This document shows, one piece after another, positions 21,001-27,671 of a stretch of 64,000 nt of DNA. The DNA is from DASYPQ01 sp046155895 (GTDB lineage Bacteria > Planctomycetota > UBA1135 > GCA-002686595), in assembly GCA_046155895.1 (NCBI GenBank), contig JBJXFB010000178.1, forward strand, positions 31,378 through 95,377. The letters are read 5' to 3'. Numbering within the stretch: position 1 is the first letter of the stretch; every line of letters starts with the position of its first letter. The notes beneath the pieces are model-generated. The model did not search any database, was not told the DNA's origin, and saw nothing but the letters and a program-made list of their open reading frames with translations. Position numbers and translations under genes: made by a program.

Positions 21001-21343
21001 GGACGGGGACGGCGGGATCGTCGGCCCGAAGCTCGAGGGCGTCGGGAAGCGCCTGTCGCGCCTGCAGCTGCTCGAATCGATCCTCGATCCCAACCGCACG
21101 CTCTCGCCGGGCTACGAGGGCGTCGTGTTCTCGCTGGCCGACGACACGTTCGTCGAGGGCGCGCTCGTGTCGGAGACGCCGGAGACCGTCCGCGTGCGAA
21201 AGGCCGACGGGACGGAGGTCGAGCTCGCTGCGTCGGAGATCACCGGCCGCCGGAAGGGGCTCTCGGCGATGCCCGACGGACTGCGGCAGTTCGTCTCGCG
21301 GGAGGACATGCGCGACCTCGTGGAGTACCTGGGGGGACTGTGA
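18077..21343 (+). CDS. PVC-type membrane-associated dehydrogenase/cytochrome c with HEAT repeats
   Basis: A 1088-residue exported protein typical of Planctomycetota and Verrucomicrobia. Residues 20-430 form a sugar-dehydrogenase-like beta-propeller (PAGFQVELWAAEPLLANPVAL at its start, RNPQDLVFDAYGNLFTGDN, GRIYRISAPE), the PVC membrane-bound dehydrogenase domain. Residues 440-900 are HEAT-like helical repeats (QAARVLGDL, RARMYAAIGLG). The C-terminus is a cytochrome c domain with the haem motif CLKCH (Cys968, Cys971, His972), followed by the LLESILDPNRTLSPGY region of the PVC haem-binding family. It probably oxidises a sugar or alcohol in the periplasm and passes electrons to its own haem. Start at 18077 overlaps the upstream stop by 4 nt. 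Substrate is unknown. Confidence 0.9.
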   Translation: MISALLLALQGAPYQPTIAPASDEGRAAVSRIQVPAGFQVELWAAEPLLANPVALYPDRSGAVFVCETFRHSKGVTDIRDHMDWLDEDVAARTVADRVAMYRKHTGERFAEEFEREHERVRLVRDADGDGMAETSTVFADGFNAAAAGIGAGVLSWKGEVYYTCIPDLWKLRDGDGDGIADERRVLSTGYGLHVALLGHDLHGLRIGPDGKLYFSCGDRALRVETERGLIDNWKTGAVLRCDLDGTNLEVFATGLRNPQDLVFDAYGNLFTGDNNSDGGDSARWVHVVEGGDSGWRYSYQWLVDPVLRGAWNDEKLWYPHFEGQAAYLLPPVADFSHGPSGACAYPGTGFGDAWNGRFFLVDFEGTPGFSGVDSFRLAPQGASFELVDAERFAWRFCVTDIDFDLDGSMIACDWVDGWPAPGKGRIYRISAPEERGKPIVAETRALLVRGMETRPIADLARLLAHPDQRVRQEAHLELPDRGEDGFEALATTARSSMSLFASLHGIWGMGIACRRDPALDRGALHELLANDDAEIRAQAARVLGDLREPRATAKLVEMLGDPSPRARMYAAIGLGRIQDPAAVEPLFALVRATGETDPTLRHASIFGLQGCATTERLLRTDRDVTAAVRLAAVVALRHRLEPDLSGFLEDSSPLVRLEAARAIYDEPIAPALPALAGVLESPGVLERHLGRRVLAAAFALGGESNARALAKFAAEARQEESLRAEALVHLARWTKPGGRDPFMGEWRPREAHEGAFLPALVASMEAPMLAESPPAVAAAYVELAGESGARELAPRFTGVALDAARGAKLRAAAIRALAKFRPEDLEATLGATLFDAESSVRAASLASYQDAFPGRALPLLERALGADSIAERRVALQGLGRIADPKADELLLAALERQSLGLFPAELALDLSLAAEARSGESVKAALSARREARQAADEALASYLDCLNGGDSEKGRRVFRENVSLACLKCHVASDGDGGIVGPKLEGVGKRLSRLQLLESILDPNRTLSPGYEGVVFSLADDTFVEGALVSETPETVRVRKADGTEVELAASEITGRRKGLSAMPDGLRQFVSREDMRDLVEYLGGL

Positions 21344-21410
21344 CACTGGGCCCCGGAGGCGCGCTCACGAAGGCGTAATGCCGACCTCCTCGATCCGTCG
21401 AGCCCCGGCG

Positions 21411-21416
21411 TACACT
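21411..21416 (+). promoter_or_regulatory. TACACT -10-like hexamer upstream of the response regulator
   Basis: TACACT ends 30 nt before the ATG at 21447. Two GGAGG sequences lie in the predicted 5' leader (around 21417-21428), a little far from the start codon. The same hexamer occurs upstream of the genes at 11093 and 17202. The 103-bp region after the cytochrome stop holds no other feature that I can see. Confidence 0.4.
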
Positions 21417-21446
21417 GGAGGTCGGAGGACGAACCCGGTCGTCGCC

Positions 21447-22124
21447 ATGAGGATCCTGCTGATCGAGGACTCGCCCACGCTCGTCGAGTCCCTGCGACAG
21501 GGCTTGACGGAGTCGGGGCACGAGGTGGGATCGGCCGCGAACGGCGATCTCGGCCTTCGGATGGCTCTGTGCGGATCTTGGGACGTCGTGATCCTCGACC
21601 TGATGCTCCCCGGAATGGACGGGCACGAAGTCCTGAAGCATCTGCGCGAGAAGGGCTGCGGCGTCCACGTGCTCATCCTGACCGCGCTCGGCGCCGTGGA
21701 GGATCGCGTCCGCGGCCTGCAAGCCGGGGCGGACGACTACCTGGGCAAGCCGTTCTCCTTCGACGAGCTCCTGGCCCGCCTGCAAGCGCTCACGCGCCGC
21801 AAGTTCGGGTTCAAGTCGCCCGTCTTCCGGATCGGCGACCTCGAGATCGACACCGTGGGCCGCACCGTCCAGCGGCACGGCACGCGGATCTCCCTGACGA
21901 ACCGCGAGTACCGCCTGATGGAGCTCCTTGCCTTCCGCCGCGGCGAGACCGTCTCGCGCATGGAGATCGAGGAGCACCTGTACGGCTCGCGCAGCCTCCC
22001 TTTGAGCAACGTGGTGGACTCCGCGGTCTGCAACATCCGCGCGAAGCTCAAGGAGCACGGCGAAGCGCCGCTGATCCACACCAGGCCGCGCCTCGGCTAC
22101 GTGCTGAGCGCGGAGGCGCCGTGA
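21447..22124 (+). CDS. OmpR/PhoB-family response regulator
   Basis: A 225-residue two-component transcription regulator. The receiver domain has the acidic pair in LLIEDSP, phosphoacceptor Asp51 (VVILDLMLPGMDG), Thr in ILTALG and Lys101 (YLGKPFS). The C-terminal winged helix is of the OmpR/PhoB type (ISLTNREYRLMELLAF for the transactivation region, NVVDSAVCNIRAKL for the recognition helix, HTRPRLGYVL for the wing). Start at MRILLIEDS was chosen over an in-frame upstream ATG at 21378 because the receiver fold begins there and a promoter-like TACACT lies in between. The partner kinase overlaps its stop codon (GTGA), so the pair is an operon. Target genes are unknown. Confidence 0.9.
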   Translation: MRILLIEDSPTLVESLRQGLTESGHEVGSAANGDLGLRMALCGSWDVVILDLMLPGMDGHEVLKHLREKGCGVHVLILTALGAVEDRVRGLQAGADDYLGKPFSFDELLARLQALTRRKFGFKSPVFRIGDLEIDTVGRTVQRHGTRISLTNREYRLMELLAFRRGETVSRMEIEEHLYGSRSLPLSNVVDSAVCNIRAKLKEHGEAPLIHTRPRLGYVLSAEAP

Positions 22125-23518
22125 GGTCCATCCGACGCACGCTCCTCTGGCGCGTCTCGGCCGGCGCGCTCGTCCTCCTGCTCCTCGGTGGGGTCCTGCT
22201 CGGCGCCGGCGTGCGCTGGCTCCTCACGGAGCAGTTCGACGCGACGCTCCGGACCAAGCTGGCGACCTTCGCCACGCTGCTCGAGCAGGACGGCCTGGAC
22301 ATCGAGATCGGCTTCGTGGACCAGGCCATGCCCGAATTCAGCGCCGCGTCGGAGCCCGAATACATCCAGCTCTGGTTCACGAGCGGCGAGCCCATGTACC
22401 GCTCGCCTTCGCTCGAGGGGAGCGACCTCCCGATGTTCTCCGGCACGGAAACGGCGCCGCGCATCCAGGACCTCGAGCTCCCCGACGGTCGAGCCGGCCG
22501 AGGCATCGGGGCCGAGTTCGAGATCCATCACTACACGCCCGACCCCGAGAGCCCCGGCCCCGCTCGGGTGGTCCTCGTGCTGGCCCGGGGCAGAGCCGAG
22601 CTCGATCGCGCGTTCGCGCTGCTCTCCGCCGGGACCGTGAGCGGCATCGTCCTCCTGCTCGGAGTCGGGTTCCTCCTGGGCCGGAGCGCAGTCGGGCGCG
22701 GGCTCCGGCCGCTCGAGGACCTCGCCCGCCACGTCAGTCGGATCGACGATCCGCGGGTCGCCGCCCCCTTCCAGGTCGCGGAGGTCCCCGACGAGCTCGC
22801 TCCCCTGGCCGAGAGCCACAACCAGATGCTCGCGCGCATCCGCACGGCGTTCGAACGCGAGCGCCGGACCACGGCCAACATCGCGCACGAGCTCCGCACG
22901 CCCGTCACCGAGCTCATGATCCTGGCCGAGACCGCGCAGCGCGGCTCCGCGGATCCCCAGGCGACCCGCCAGCGCCTGGGCGAGCTGCGGAAGATCGGCG
23001 AACAGATGTCCATCCTGATCGCCACCCTGCTCGAGCTCGCCCGGATGGAATCCGGCCAGGTCCCGCTCGAGATCGAGCCGATCGATCTGGCGGAGATCGT
23101 GCGCGCCAGCTGGACTCCGCTGTCGGCCGCTTCCTCGGCCCGAGGCCAGACTTTCGTCGCTCCCCTCGGCCACGGCCCGGTCGTGCGAGCCGACCGCGTC
23201 GCGTTGAGCATCCTCCTCGGGAACCTGCTCGGCAATGCCGTGGAGCACGCGCCGCCGGGCGACCGGATCGGCTGCGAGCTCTCGAACGGGCACGAACCCT
23301 CCTGGCTCGTCATCTCCAACGCGGCCAACGGTCTGGGACCCCAAGATCTCGACCAGCTCACGGAGCCGTTCTGGCGCGCGAGCCGCTCGCGCGAGGATCG
23401 GTCGCACGCCGGCCTCGGGCTCTCTCTGGCGAAGCGGCTCGCGGAGCTCCTCGCGCTCGACCTGCTGTTCTCGGTCGAGGACGGGGTCTTCCGGGCCCGG
23501 CTGTCGTTCCGGGCCTAG
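22121..23518 (+). CDS. Membrane sensor histidine kinase (partner of the upstream regulator)
   Basis: A 465-residue class I histidine kinase. Transmembrane helices at about 13-33 and 163-185 flank a periplasmic sensor of about 130 residues with no recognised ligand domain. A HAMP-like linker follows (GLRPLEDLARHVSRIDD), then the H box NIAHELRTPVTEL with His256, an N box (LLGNLLGNAVEHAPPGD) and the final Gly box (HAGLGLSLAKRLAELL). The D box appears as ISNAANGLGP, where the usual Asp of DxGxG is replaced (NAANG), so ATP-lid function may be altered; the rest looks intact. GTG at 22121 overlaps the regulator stop by 4 nt. Confidence 0.87.
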   Translation: MRSIRRTLLWRVSAGALVLLLLGGVLLGAGVRWLLTEQFDATLRTKLATFATLLEQDGLDIEIGFVDQAMPEFSAASEPEYIQLWFTSGEPMYRSPSLEGSDLPMFSGTETAPRIQDLELPDGRAGRGIGAEFEIHHYTPDPESPGPARVVLVLARGRAELDRAFALLSAGTVSGIVLLLGVGFLLGRSAVGRGLRPLEDLARHVSRIDDPRVAAPFQVAEVPDELAPLAESHNQMLARIRTAFERERRTTANIAHELRTPVTELMILAETAQRGSADPQATRQRLGELRKIGEQMSILIATLLELARMESGQVPLEIEPIDLAEIVRASWTPLSAASSARGQTFVAPLGHGPVVRADRVALSILLGNLLGNAVEHAPPGDRIGCELSNGHEPSWLVISNAANGLGPQDLDQLTEPFWRASRSREDRSHAGLGLSLAKRLAELLALDLLFSVEDGVFRARLSFRA

Positions 23519-23563
23519 GGAATCGAGGCGAGATCGCGCGTCGCCATCGCGCCGCGCGCGTTG

Positions 23564-23569
23564 CATAAT
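23564..23569 (+). promoter_or_regulatory. CATAAT -10-like hexamer at the serine hydrolase start
   Basis: CATAAT is the best -10 match in this stretch and ends 7 nt before the ATG at 23577, so transcription could begin at that ATG. It overlaps an alternative in-frame ATG at 23568. No Shine-Dalgarno precedes either ATG. Confidence 0.4.
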
Positions 23570-23576
23570 GCCGACC

Positions 23577-24998
23577 ATGCTCGCTCGACAGCTTCTCGCG
23601 ACCGTACTTCTTGTCACGAGCTCGCTCCCCGCCCTCGCGCAGGACGAGCTCGATCCGGCTGTCGTAGCGAAGATCGACGCCGTCTTCGCCGACTGGGACA
23701 AGCCGGACGTTCCCGGATGCAGCGTCGGCGTCTACCAGGACGGCCGCGTCCTCTTCGCGAAGGGCTACGGCGCCGCGAACCTCGAGCACCAGGTCCCGAA
23801 CGCCGCGCACACGGTGTTCGACCTCGGCTCGACGTCGAAGCACGTCACCGCGGCGTGCATCGCGCTGCTCTCGGTCGAGGGGAAGCTCTCGCTCGACGAC
23901 GAGGTCCGCAGGCACGTTCCCGAGCTCCCCGAATGGGGTGAACGGGTCACTATCCGCCACCTCCTGCACCACGTCGGCGGCGTCCGCGACTACGTGTCGC
24001 TGATCCTGATGAGCGGACGGCAGATCCAGGACCGGACGACCGACGAGGACGCGCTCGCGGTGCTGCTCCGGCAGAAGGACCTGTGCTTCGAGCCGGGGAC
24101 CAAGCAGCAGTACTCGAACTCGGGCTACTTCCTGCTTTCGCGCGTGGTGCTCGGGGCTTCGGGGAAGACGCTGGCCGAGTTCGCGCGCGAGCGCTTCTTC
24201 GAGCCGCTCGGGATGAGCGCGACGCACCACTTCACCGACTGCACGCGCGTCGTGCCGCACCGCGCGACGGCCTACGCGAAGCACGGGAAGGACTTCGCGA
24301 TCGACATGTCCGACTGGGAGCAGACCGGCGACGGCGCCGTGCAGTCGACCGTGGAGGACATGGCGAAGTGGGTGCGCAATCTCGAGACCGGCGAGGTCGG
24401 CGGGAAAGCGTGGCGCGACCTGATGTTCACGCGCGCGGAACTCGGGAAGGCCGAGGACTTCCCCTACGGCTTCGGCCTGATGTTCGGGACGCACGGCGGA
24501 CACGAGCACGTCCGCCACGGCGGCGCTTGGGGCGGGTTCCGCGCGGATCTGTCGATGGTCCCCGCCGAGGAGTTCGCCGTCGTCGTGCTCGCCAACCGCG
24601 CCGACGCCCGGACGGGCCAACGCGCCGACAGGGTGTGCGCGATCGTGCTCCAGGCGGTCGAGGCGAGTCCCGTGCCCGCCGCCGCGCGCGCGGAGAAGGA
24701 AGCGCCGAAGATGGGCGATCCGGCTCCACTGCCGACCGAGGCCCAGCTCGCCGGGTTCGCGGGCTCGTACGTTTCGGAGGAGGCCGGCGTCACGTGGGTC
24801 GTGAGCATCGAGGATCAGAGGATGCACGTCACCGGCCGTGGCGCGCCCGACGAGGGATTGCCCAGCAGCGGCGCCGACAAGTTCGGCTCGCCCGACAGCC
24901 TCGGGCTCCGCTTCGAGCGCGACGCGGAGGGACGGCCGATGCGCTTCGTGCTCGACCTGCCCGGGCTCGAAGGTGTCTCCTTCGAGCGGGTGCCATGA
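23577..24998 (+). CDS. Secreted serine hydrolase, beta-lactamase/class C PBP-like
   Basis: A 473-residue exported enzyme of the beta-lactamase-related (family S12-like) group. A clear signal peptide (MLARQLLATVLLVTSSLPALA) is followed by the SxxK motif as STSK in FDLGSTSKHVTAACIAL, the YxN motif as YSN in QQYSNSGYFLL, and a C-terminal HGGAWGG that takes the place of the KTG box (HxG), as in esterases and D-aminopeptidase-like members. A C-terminal lipocalin-like beta domain follows (from about residue 390). Substrates range from D-amino-acid peptides to esters; resistance to beta-lactams should not be assumed. Start at 23577 was preferred because the upstream in-frame ATG (23568) overlaps the likely -10 hexamer. 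Confidence 0.83.
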   Translation: MLARQLLATVLLVTSSLPALAQDELDPAVVAKIDAVFADWDKPDVPGCSVGVYQDGRVLFAKGYGAANLEHQVPNAAHTVFDLGSTSKHVTAACIALLSVEGKLSLDDEVRRHVPELPEWGERVTIRHLLHHVGGVRDYVSLILMSGRQIQDRTTDEDALAVLLRQKDLCFEPGTKQQYSNSGYFLLSRVVLGASGKTLAEFARERFFEPLGMSATHHFTDCTRVVPHRATAYAKHGKDFAIDMSDWEQTGDGAVQSTVEDMAKWVRNLETGEVGGKAWRDLMFTRAELGKAEDFPYGFGLMFGTHGGHEHVRHGGAWGGFRADLSMVPAEEFAVVVLANRADARTGQRADRVCAIVLQAVEASPVPAAARAEKEAPKMGDPAPLPTEAQLAGFAGSYVSEEAGVTWVVSIEDQRMHVTGRGAPDEGLPSSGADKFGSPDSLGLRFERDAEGRPMRFVLDLPGLEGVSFERVP

Positions 24999-25720
24999 AG
25001 CACGCGGTCCTTTCGATGGCGTTGATCGCCTCGGCGGGGTGCGCCTCGACGGCCGCGGCCAGCCACGGGGGCGAGCTCGCGATCCCGGGCACGTCCCTGA
25101 CGATCACGATGCTCCCCGTCCCGCCCGGCGATCACCCGGGGTTCCGCATGTCCGCGACGGAGATCCCCTGGGAGGCCTACGACGCGTTCGTGTTCCGCCT
25201 CGACCGTCCGGATCCGAGCCTCCCCGCGGGAGCGGACGCCGTCGCGCGGCCGAGCCAGCCGTACATCACGATGGACCGCGCCTTCGGGCATGCGGGGTAC
25301 CCGGTGATCTCGATCTCGTTCCTCGGCGCGCAGAGCTTCTGCGCCTGGCTCGCCGAGCGGACCGGACGCCAGCTCCGGCTGCCGACCGAGGCGGAATGGG
25401 AGCAGGCGGCTCGAGCCGGCGGAGGAAGCTCCTGGACCCGAGAGACCTCGAGCAAGAAGACGCAGCCTGTCGGGACCAGCGGCGCGAACGAGTGGGGGTT
25501 CCACGACCTCCTCGGCAACGCCGCGGAATGGTGCGTCGCTCCCGACGGCACCGGCGTGCTGCGCGGCGGGTCCTACCTCGACTCCGCAGCCGACGACCTG
25601 CTCGCGCTGCGCCGCCCGTCCGACAAGGCCTGGAACAAGAGCGATCCGCAGATCCCCAAGTCGAAGTGGTGGCTCGCCGACGGGGGGTTCATCGGCTTCC
25701 GGGTCGTCTGCGAGGACTGA
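24995..25720 (+). CDS. SUMF1/formylglycine-generating-enzyme-fold lipoprotein lacking the catalytic cysteines
   Basis: A 241-residue protein with a signal peptide ending in a lipobox-like SAGC (Cys15). The SUMF1 fold is evident: MSATEIPWEAYDAFVF, PVISISFLGAQSFCAWLAERTG, LRLPTEAEWEQAARAG, LLGNAAEWC, LRGGSYLDSA and IGFRVVCED. True formylglycine-generating enzymes carry a Cys pair shortly after the RGGS motif; here that stretch reads SYLDSAADDLLALRRPS, with none. It is therefore unlikely to mature sulfatases and more likely a binding or structural SUMF1 protein. ATG at 24995 overlaps the upstream stop (ATGA), so it is co-translated with the serine hydrolase and may act with it at the membrane. 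Confidence 0.82.
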   Translation: MKHAVLSMALIASAGCASTAAASHGGELAIPGTSLTITMLPVPPGDHPGFRMSATEIPWEAYDAFVFRLDRPDPSLPAGADAVARPSQPYITMDRAFGHAGYPVISISFLGAQSFCAWLAERTGRQLRLPTEAEWEQAARAGGGSSWTRETSSKKTQPVGTSGANEWGFHDLLGNAAEWCVAPDGTGVLRGGSYLDSAADDLLALRRPSDKAWNKSDPQIPKSKWWLADGGFIGFRVVCED

Positions 25721-25844
25721 CCGCGCTCCCCGTACCCTCGCGGCTCCATCCCGCGCACCCGTGCGGTCGATACGGATTCGCCGTGATCGAGCGCTCCGAG
25801 AACCTGCACCCCGTTCGGATGCCACCTTCCCAGCGTGAGGTCGG

Positions 25845-27644
25845 GTGAGCGCCGAGCGCCGAGTGCGAAGGCGACGCGGATGGAGGACCGCAATCCTCCT
25901 CGCCTCGATCCTGTGCGTCGTCTGTGTGGCGAGCCTCCTCGTGTACCGCGGAGGCATCGGGGTGCTGGAGCGGCGTGCCGACGAGGAGCTCACGTACAAG
26001 ACCTCCGCTGGCCAGGCGTCCGTGCAGGATCGCGTCGAACAGATCGTCGTCGTGCTCGAGGTCCTGTCGGGTCAGGAGCACAACCGGTCCATCCTGGCGA
26101 AGGACCCTGACGACGAGATCGGCAAGGCCCTGCGCACGACACTCGGGCAGAGAGACCTCTTCACGGAGCTCAGCTGCCTCGACCGGACGGGCGAAGTCGT
26201 CGCCAGCAGCCGGTACGAAGACGTCGGGACGACCGCGCGCGTGCCCCCGGAGGTGCAGCGGGCGTTGATCGACGGTGGCCGGGCGCACTTCGCGCGCGAG
26301 GGGCGGTGCTTGACCGTCACCGTCCCGGTCCACTACCAGTTCGACGAGCTCGAGCTCATCGGATTCATCCGCGCGAAGGCGGAATTCAAGACGCTGCTCG
26401 TCGACGAGGACGTTTCCCTCTCGAGGATCACCAGCTCGGAAGGCGAGGTCCTCGCCGAACGAGCGTTTCCCCGTGCTCACACCGCCTCGAGCGGTCGCCT
26501 CGTCGATCACGTGCACACATTCGGCAGCCCGGACCTCGCGACGCGAGCGGTCCCCATCGTCTTCCCGCCGGGCTCGAACGACCCGCACTGGACGATGGAG
26601 GTCGCCGAATGCGGTCTCGATCTCCTCGTCGAGGCTTCCGTCCTGCAACGGATGGTCCTCCTGTTGACCTCGGGAACGGCCGGCCTGGTCCTCGCCCTGG
26701 TCCTGCTCTTCTCGATCTTCGAGGGCCGTCTGATCGACCGGTTGGCGGAGCGCGCGAGGGAGCTGGGCATCCTCAACGAGAAGCTGGACCGGTCGCGTGC
26801 GGATCTCGTGAAAGCGGCGCGCATCGCGGGGATGTCCGAGGTCGCGACCGGGATCCTGCACAACGTCGGCAACCGGCTCAACAGCCTCACGACGGCTGCG
26901 CACCAGGTCGACCGGGCCCTGCCGGCAGCCAAGGTCTCGGATCTCCAGCATCTGGTCGGCTTCCTCCAGCGGGAAGAGGACGAATTCGCCGTGTCGATCC
27001 GCTCGCACTCGAAGGGGGGGGCCTTCCTCACCTATCTCTCGGAGCTGACGAGAGAGCTCGAAGCCGATCACGTTCGAGCGCGGAACGAGCTCGGTTGCGT
27101 GCAGTCGAGCATCGACTCCATCCAGGCGATCGTGAGCTCGCAGCAACAGCTCGTGACGCGATCGAGCTTCCGCGAGCCGACCGCGCCTTGCGATCTCATG
27201 GAGGGGGCCCTGGTGATCAGCGACCAGGTGCTCGGATCCTCGAGCGGGCTTCGAGTCGAGCGCGATTTCGAAGCCATGCCGGACGTGCTCATCGACAAGC
27301 ACCGGGTGATCGAGATCCTCGTCCACCTGGTGAACAACGCGCGGCACGCGCTGGAGGCCGCGCGTCCTGCCCTCCCCGTCCTCGCGCTGCGCATCCAGGC
27401 TCTGGAGGACCGGAAGGTCCGGCTCCAGGTGACCGACAACGGGGTGGGTATTCCCGCCGAGAACCTGGTCAAGATCTTCCACCATGGCTTCAGCACCCGG
27501 CCCGCGGGCAACGGGTTCGGATTGCACGCGGCGATCAACACCGCCCGGGAGCTCGGCGGTTCGCTAGGGGCGGAGAGTGCCGGCCCGGGTCTGGGATCGA
27601 CCTTCACGCTGGAACTGCCGTGGATGCCGCTGCCGACGCCGTAG
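25845..27644 (+). CDS. Membrane sensor histidine kinase with HNxGN-type H box
   Basis: A 599-residue kinase. An Arg-rich N-terminus and transmembrane helix (about 15-35) precede an extracytoplasmic region of about 235 residues with a Cache/PAS-like feel (LFTELSCLDRTGEVVASSRY; this is inference), and a second helix at about 270-292. The dimerisation region has the variant H box GILHNVGNRLNSL (His339), followed by helices and a HATPase domain with N box (HLVNNARHALEA), TDNGVGIP and NGFGLHAAIN. The HNxGN form of the H box is known from a separate group of kinases that often lack a linked regulator, and none is encoded beside it. GTG at 25845 is the likely start. The convergent SBP-porin fusion ends only 27 bp away. 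Confidence 0.82.
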   Translation: MSAERRVRRRRGWRTAILLASILCVVCVASLLVYRGGIGVLERRADEELTYKTSAGQASVQDRVEQIVVVLEVLSGQEHNRSILAKDPDDEIGKALRTTLGQRDLFTELSCLDRTGEVVASSRYEDVGTTARVPPEVQRALIDGGRAHFAREGRCLTVTVPVHYQFDELELIGFIRAKAEFKTLLVDEDVSLSRITSSEGEVLAERAFPRAHTASSGRLVDHVHTFGSPDLATRAVPIVFPPGSNDPHWTMEVAECGLDLLVEASVLQRMVLLLTSGTAGLVLALVLLFSIFEGRLIDRLAERARELGILNEKLDRSRADLVKAARIAGMSEVATGILHNVGNRLNSLTTAAHQVDRALPAAKVSDLQHLVGFLQREEDEFAVSIRSHSKGGAFLTYLSELTRELEADHVRARNELGCVQSSIDSIQAIVSSQQQLVTRSSFREPTAPCDLMEGALVISDQVLGSSSGLRVERDFEAMPDVLIDKHRVIEILVHLVNNARHALEAARPALPVLALRIQALEDRKVRLQVTDNGVGIPAENLVKIFHHGFSTRPAGNGFGLHAAINTARELGGSLGAESAGPGLGSTFTLELPWMPLPTP

Positions 27645-27671
27645 GGCGGAGGCGGTGCTCTCCCTGGACGG

